Assembly: GCA_018812395.1 (NCBI GenBank)
Contig: JAHJDS010000319.1
Location: 1-9,109, forward strand
Direction of reading: 5' to 3'
DNA length: 9,109 bases
Source of the DNA: Pseudomonadota bacterium
GTDB lineage: Bacteria > Desulfobacterota > Desulfarculia > Desulfarculales > JAHJDS01
Below the pieces are notes generated by a model, which was not told the origin of the DNA, did not search any database, and was given only the letters and a program-made list of their open reading frames with translations. The translations under genes and the position numbers were made by a program. Below, in pieces: positions 6,213 through 9,109 of the stretch (within the stretch, counting starts at the first letter, position 1; each line of letters starts with the position of its first letter).

Positions 6213-6240
6213 TCGAGGCGCGCCGGATGGTTTACAAGTT

Positions 6241-8118
6241 CTACTGCCACACGACCTCTGATTTGATGTACGGGTACTTGTTCAGACAGGCCGTGATTTC
6301 GTCTTCTACCAGCGCCCTGGGACGGGATGGATTGCCGGACAAGGTGACTCGACACAGGGTTCCGTGGGTTTTACTTTCCCCGACTTCGACCGATAACTCC
6401 AGGCCATCATCTTTGAGCCAGTACAGAATCCCGGTGAAGTGTTTCCGGGCCTGATCCCATTTCAGTTGCGGTTTGAATATCTTGCCCACGGCGGTCATGG
6501 GAATGGCGTCGATGATTATCACCTCCTTGGGCAGAGCCGGTCTCTCGGAGACGTTTTGGCTTACATAGTCGTGCAGTTCCTCGGCCGTGGTCGTGGCGTC
6601 GGGGACCAACTGGACATAGGCCACCGGCAATTCACCAGCGTATTCGTCCGGTTTGCCGACCGCTGCGGCCAGGGACACGGCCGGATGCCTGTTTAAGACC
6701 TCCTCGATGATGCCGGGATCGATGTTATGGCCGCTGCGGATGATCAGGTCCTTGGACCGGCCGGTCAGAAACAGGAAACCATCTTCGTCCAAATGGCCCA
6801 GGTCGCCGGTGATCAGCCAACCGTCTTCGGTCAGAGTGCCCTCGTTCTGTGACTCGTCCTTGTACCCCGGGAAGACGTTCGGGCCCTTGAGCATCACCGC
6901 ACCCACCCGACCGGAATCGCAGGATTCATTCGTTGTTCCTTCAGTGCCCAGACGGACTACCGCCACATCCACATAGGGCATACGAATACCGACGGAGCCG
7001 TATCTTTGCTCGGACCCTGGAGGCGAAGCGGTAATGACCACGGTGGCCTCGGTGGCCCCGTAAATCTTGAGCAACCTGACGCCCATTTGGTTCGTAAAAT
7101 CCTTCTCCACCTGAACCGGTAAGGCCGCTCCCCCGGTGACGCCGTATTTAATCGAGGACACGTCCGTGTCTTTCACCGGCACCTGGTTCAAAGACACAAT
7201 TGTCGTCGGAACGCCTCCGACTTGGGTTATCCCGTATCTCTCGGTCAGCCGCCAGGTATTCTGAATCACTATTGGGTTCCGCATGCCGGCCGGCGAGGGA
7301 ATGACGATCTCGGCCCCTTGGGACAGGGGAGTCAACGAGGCATAAAAGGCGCCGGCCACGTGGAACAGCGGCAATCCGCATAAAAACACGTCGTCGTGAA
7401 CGACGTTCCACATTTTCGCCAGGGCCCAGGCGGCCCAGACCTCGTTGCCGTGGGTATGTTGGGCCAGCTTCGGCGATCCGGTCGTACCCCCGGTGTGGAA
7501 ATACGAGGCAATGTCACTGCTCGAAAACTCCCGGCCACTGGTTAGCCCGTCCGCGGAATATTGGTCGATGGTCTTATCGAATGAGTAAACCCCGTTGGCT
7601 TCATCACCGAAGCCGCCCACCTGCACCACAGCCTTCAGGCTCGGGACCCGGCCTAAAATACTCTCGACTTTCGGCCAGACGTCCAGATTGGGATTCGGTC
7701 CCAAGGCCACCACCACCTTGGCCTCGGCGGCGTTCAACAAATCCGCTATTTGATCGGGGCTGAGCAGGAAGTTGATCGGATTGGCGATGCCGGCCGCCTC
7801 CGCCCCCCAAAGGGTGAACTGGGCTTGGGGCAGCAGCGGTAAAAGGAAGGCGATGGCGTCCTGCGGGCCGGCGCCCAGGGCATTGAACAAGTTGGCCGCC
7901 TGGTGGATCCGGCCCATCATTTGCCGGAAGGTGATGCGAACCGGTTCTTCGTCAAGGGCGCCGGTGGGCAGAAAGGTGATGGCCGTCTTGTCCGGCCATC
8001 TGGCGGCCGCCGCGGCCAGAAGTTCATAGGTGCTTCGAGCCGGAGCGACCTCATCCCAGGGTTTAGTTTCCAGAGCCCTGACATTGTCCACTCCGGAGAC
8101 CGGTTTTTTATCCGACAT
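6241..8118 (-). CDS. Acyl-CoA synthetase (AMP-binding, ANL superfamily)
   Basis: This 625-residue enzyme activates a carboxylic acid to its CoA thioester through an acyl-adenylate, using ATP. ANL motifs appear in order: the P-loop HTGGTTGSPK (208-217), LPLFHVAG near 249-256, YGATEA (353-358), WLITGDLG with Asp439, GRSKDLIIRSGHNI (453-466) and the catalytic lysine in AVGKIFKP (Lys546). From memory the P-loop followed by QHTHGNEV, and GPNVFPGY, fit the long subfamily of about 630 residues that has a C-terminal tail of some 70 residues; here the tail runs from about 555 to the end. Substrate specificity cannot be read. The ATG at 8118 has GGGGGG five bases upstream and a conventional start (MSDKKP); an upstream frame to 8169 is less likely because it would include the predicted hairpin and homopolymer region. 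Probably the first enzyme of the pathway. Confidence 0.92.
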   Translation of the reverse strand: MSDKKPVSGVDNVRALETKPWDEVAPARSTYELLAAAAARWPDKTAITFLPTGALDEEPVRITFRQMMGRIHQAANLFNALGAGPQDAIAFLLPLLPQAQFTLWGAEAAGIANPINFLLSPDQIADLLNAAEAKVVVALGPNPNLDVWPKVESILGRVPSLKAVVQVGGFGDEANGVYSFDKTIDQYSADGLTSGREFSSSDIASYFHTGGTTGSPKLAQHTHGNEVWAAWALAKMWNVVHDDVFLCGLPLFHVAGAFYASLTPLSQGAEIVIPSPAGMRNPIVIQNTWRLTERYGITQVGGVPTTIVSLNQVPVKDTDVSSIKYGVTGGAALPVQVEKDFTNQMGVRLLKIYGATEATVVITASPPGSEQRYGSVGIRMPYVDVAVVRLGTEGTTNESCDSGRVGAVMLKGPNVFPGYKDESQNEGTLTEDGWLITGDLGHLDEDGFLFLTGRSKDLIIRSGHNIDPGIIEEVLNRHPAVSLAAAVGKPDEYAGELPVAYVQLVPDATTTAEELHDYVSQNVSERPALPKEVIIIDAIPMTAVGKIFKPQLKWDQARKHFTGILYWLKDDGLELSVEVGESKTHGTLCRVTLSGNPSRPRALVEDEITACLNKYPYIKSEVVWQ

Positions 8119-8131
8119 GATTCCCCCCGCT

Positions 8132-8159
8132 AAAAAAAAAGTTCCCGGATAATCCTGGA
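8132..8159 (-). terminator. Weak intrinsic terminator/attenuator before the acyl-CoA synthetase gene
   Basis: On the minus strand TCC-A-GG / CC-G-GGA (8159-8143) forms five pairs with one mismatch around an ATTAT loop. Two bases later comes an uninterrupted run of nine T (8140-8132). The stem is weak but the T-run is ideal. Placed between the regulator and the synthetase, it could reduce read-through into the catabolic genes. Confidence 0.4.
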
Positions 8160-8171
8160 CTGAAAACATGA

Positions 8172-8200
8172 GCTTGTCGCTGCAACATGGTCCGACAAGC
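8172..8200. promoter_or_regulatory. Perfect 8-bp dyad between regulator and synthetase genes
   Basis: GCTTGTCG (8172-8179) and CGACAAGC (8193-8200) are perfect inverted copies 13 bases apart, starting three bases after the regulator's stop codon. It could be an operator for the MerR-family regulator or an RNA hairpin at the 3' end of its gene. No T-run follows directly, and no clear promoter elements flank it. Confidence 0.45.
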
Positions 8201-8202
8201 CG

Positions 8203-8982
8203 CTATTCATCAGGCCCATCGTCCCCCCGGCCCGGGGACGTCTTTTCATCAGGTCGAATCGAGGGATCTTTCAGCCCTCTGATCTTGATGAGACGACGCT
8301 GCATGATCCGCTCCAGAATGTAAGGGGTTACGGCCCACATAAAGGTGGCTATCTCCTTGGTCAGCACGGTGTCTTCATCAAAGGGCAGGTCCTTGGTTTG
8401 TCGATAACGATAGGCCAACTGCTGGTCGATGATCGGTTGTCCCAACTGGTTGAGGAATGACCATTGTTCGGGATTGAGGCCCAGGTCGATGGCTCGGCGA
8501 ATCAGGCGGCCGATTTCGATGTCTTTATGGTCGAACCGGCCGTCCTCCATGGGAATCACCACCCCGGCCGAAATGACCCGCTTCAACTGGGCGCTGGTAA
8601 GCTCGGTCAACTGTCTGAACTCGGACGTGCTCACCCGGTGGCGGTTGCGTCGGCCGAAAAGGACTTCCTGCAATTCCAGCAGCGGCGTGATTTCCCGCCC
8701 CTGGTCCTTTTCCATGAGCAGCCGCTTGATGGCCTTCAAGGGCAGATTGCGTTCCGCCTGGACTTCCTTGATGAACAGAATCCGTTCCACGCAAGAGGGG
8801 TGATAGTAGGCCATGTTCGGGCTCGTCTTGGTCGGCTCCGGCAGCAAACCTTCTTGCGCGTAGTAGTGTATGGTGGATTTGGGAAGCCCGGTGGCAATGG
8901 CCAATTCCTTCATCTTCAGCCACTTTTCTGATTTTCCGGTTTCGGTTTGTCGGCTTACTGGTTGAGGCGTTTTGGAGGTCAT
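8203..8982 (-). CDS. MerR-family transcriptional regulator with a second HTH-like domain
   Basis: This 259-residue protein has a clear N-terminal MerR winged helix: WLKMKELAIATGLPKSTIHY (21-40), YYAQEGLLPEP and a wing with MAYYHPSCVERILFIKEVQ, followed by the usual helix with LPLKAIKRLL. MerR proteins bind dyads in promoters as dimers. Unusually, residues about 118-176 look like a second, diverged copy of the same fold (EFRQLTELTSAQLKRVISAG, then a GRFDHKDIEIGRLIRRAIDLGL segment). The C-terminal third is helical with a charged, Pro/Gly-rich tail and has none of the Cys clusters of metal-sensing MerR proteins, so the signal is probably organic; an acyl-CoA is a guess from its neighbour. The ATG at 8982 has GAAGGA ten bases upstream and an AAAGGA too close to it. 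The acyl-CoA synthetase gene follows 84 bases downstream in the same direction. Confidence 0.85.
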   Translation of the reverse strand: MTSKTPQPVSRQTETGKSEKWLKMKELAIATGLPKSTIHYYAQEGLLPEPTKTSPNMAYYHPSCVERILFIKEVQAERNLPLKAIKRLLMEKDQGREITPLLELQEVLFGRRNRHRVSTSEFRQLTELTSAQLKRVISAGVVIPMEDGRFDHKDIEIGRLIRRAIDLGLNPEQWSFLNQLGQPIIDQQLAYRYRQTKDLPFDEDTVLTKEIATFMWAVTPYILERIMQRRLIKIRGLKDPSIRPDEKTSPGRGDDGPDE

Positions 8983-9007
8983 GGTCCTTTCATCCTTCTC
9001 TGGTTCC

Positions 9008-9017
9008 GGTGATCACC
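9008..9017. promoter_or_regulatory. Perfect palindrome upstream of the MerR-family gene
   Basis: GGTGATCACC is a perfect 10-base palindrome 26 bases before the regulator's start codon, next to the AT-rich ATTAAT. Its position would suit an operator for autoregulation. I could not find a convincing -35/-10 pair around it. Confidence 0.3.
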
Positions 9018-9069
9018 AATTAATCGAGCCGATCGCAACGGACATTTTTTACCACAGTTTTTCCGCGAG

Positions 9070-9099
9070 CTTTGCCGGGCCTTTTCTGGCCCGGGAAAG
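9070..9099. other. Strong inverted repeat at the right edge
   Basis: CTTT-G-CCGGGCC (9070-9081) and GGCCCGG-G-AAAG (9088-9099) form eleven pairs with one mismatch and a six-base loop. It is probably the terminator hairpin or boundary of the neighbouring transcription unit beyond the window, but there is no T-run directly after it on either strand. Confidence 0.4.
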
Positions 9100-9109
9100 G
9101 GAGCCCAAG

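Overview
The window is GC-rich, densely coded bacterial DNA. Its gene content (an acyl-CoA synthetase, an FMN-dependent oxidoreductase, a B12-binding protein, a UroD-type methyltransferase and a CoA-transferase remnant) fits a strict anaerobe, most plausibly a sulfate-reducing or syntrophic member of the Desulfobacterota. That assignment is inference from gene content; no rRNA or other marker gene is present.

Left part (1 to about 1000, plus strand): a small segment that looks like cargo of a phage or other mobile element. It holds a 162-residue protein with an excisionase-like helix-turn-helix near its C-terminus, a tiny translationally coupled ORF, a promoter candidate with a leader hairpin, a 64-residue protein built on the same helix-turn-helix, and a possible stub of a third gene (MGRPIDW start) that breaks off near the junction with the metabolic region.

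Middle and right (about 1050 to 8982, minus strand): a run of genes all reading leftward. In transcription order they are a MerR-family regulator, a long acyl-CoA synthetase, an FMN oxidoreductase of the nitronate monooxygenase/FabK fold, a corrinoid protein, a UroD-family methyltransferase, the C-terminal half of a CoA-transferase beta subunit (a pseudogene), and an MBL-fold hydrolase with its own sigma70-like promoter. About 480 bp of apparently non-coding DNA lies between the methyltransferase and the CoA-transferase remnant and may mark the site of the deletion or insertion that broke that gene.

How the genes may work together (inference): the synthetase would activate a carboxylic acid to its CoA ester, the FMN enzyme would oxidise or reduce the product, and the corrinoid/UroD pair would move a methyl group, as in anaerobic demethylation. 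The MerR protein next to the synthetase is the obvious candidate regulator, and the MBL enzyme could act as a thioesterase or lactonase. Several catalytic positions differ from the textbook families: the methyltransferase has H-x-D instead of H-x-C, and the oxidoreductase lacks the usual histidine. The substrates are therefore unlikely to be those suggested by default annotation names. No CRISPR array, tRNA, rRNA or complete insertion sequence was seen.
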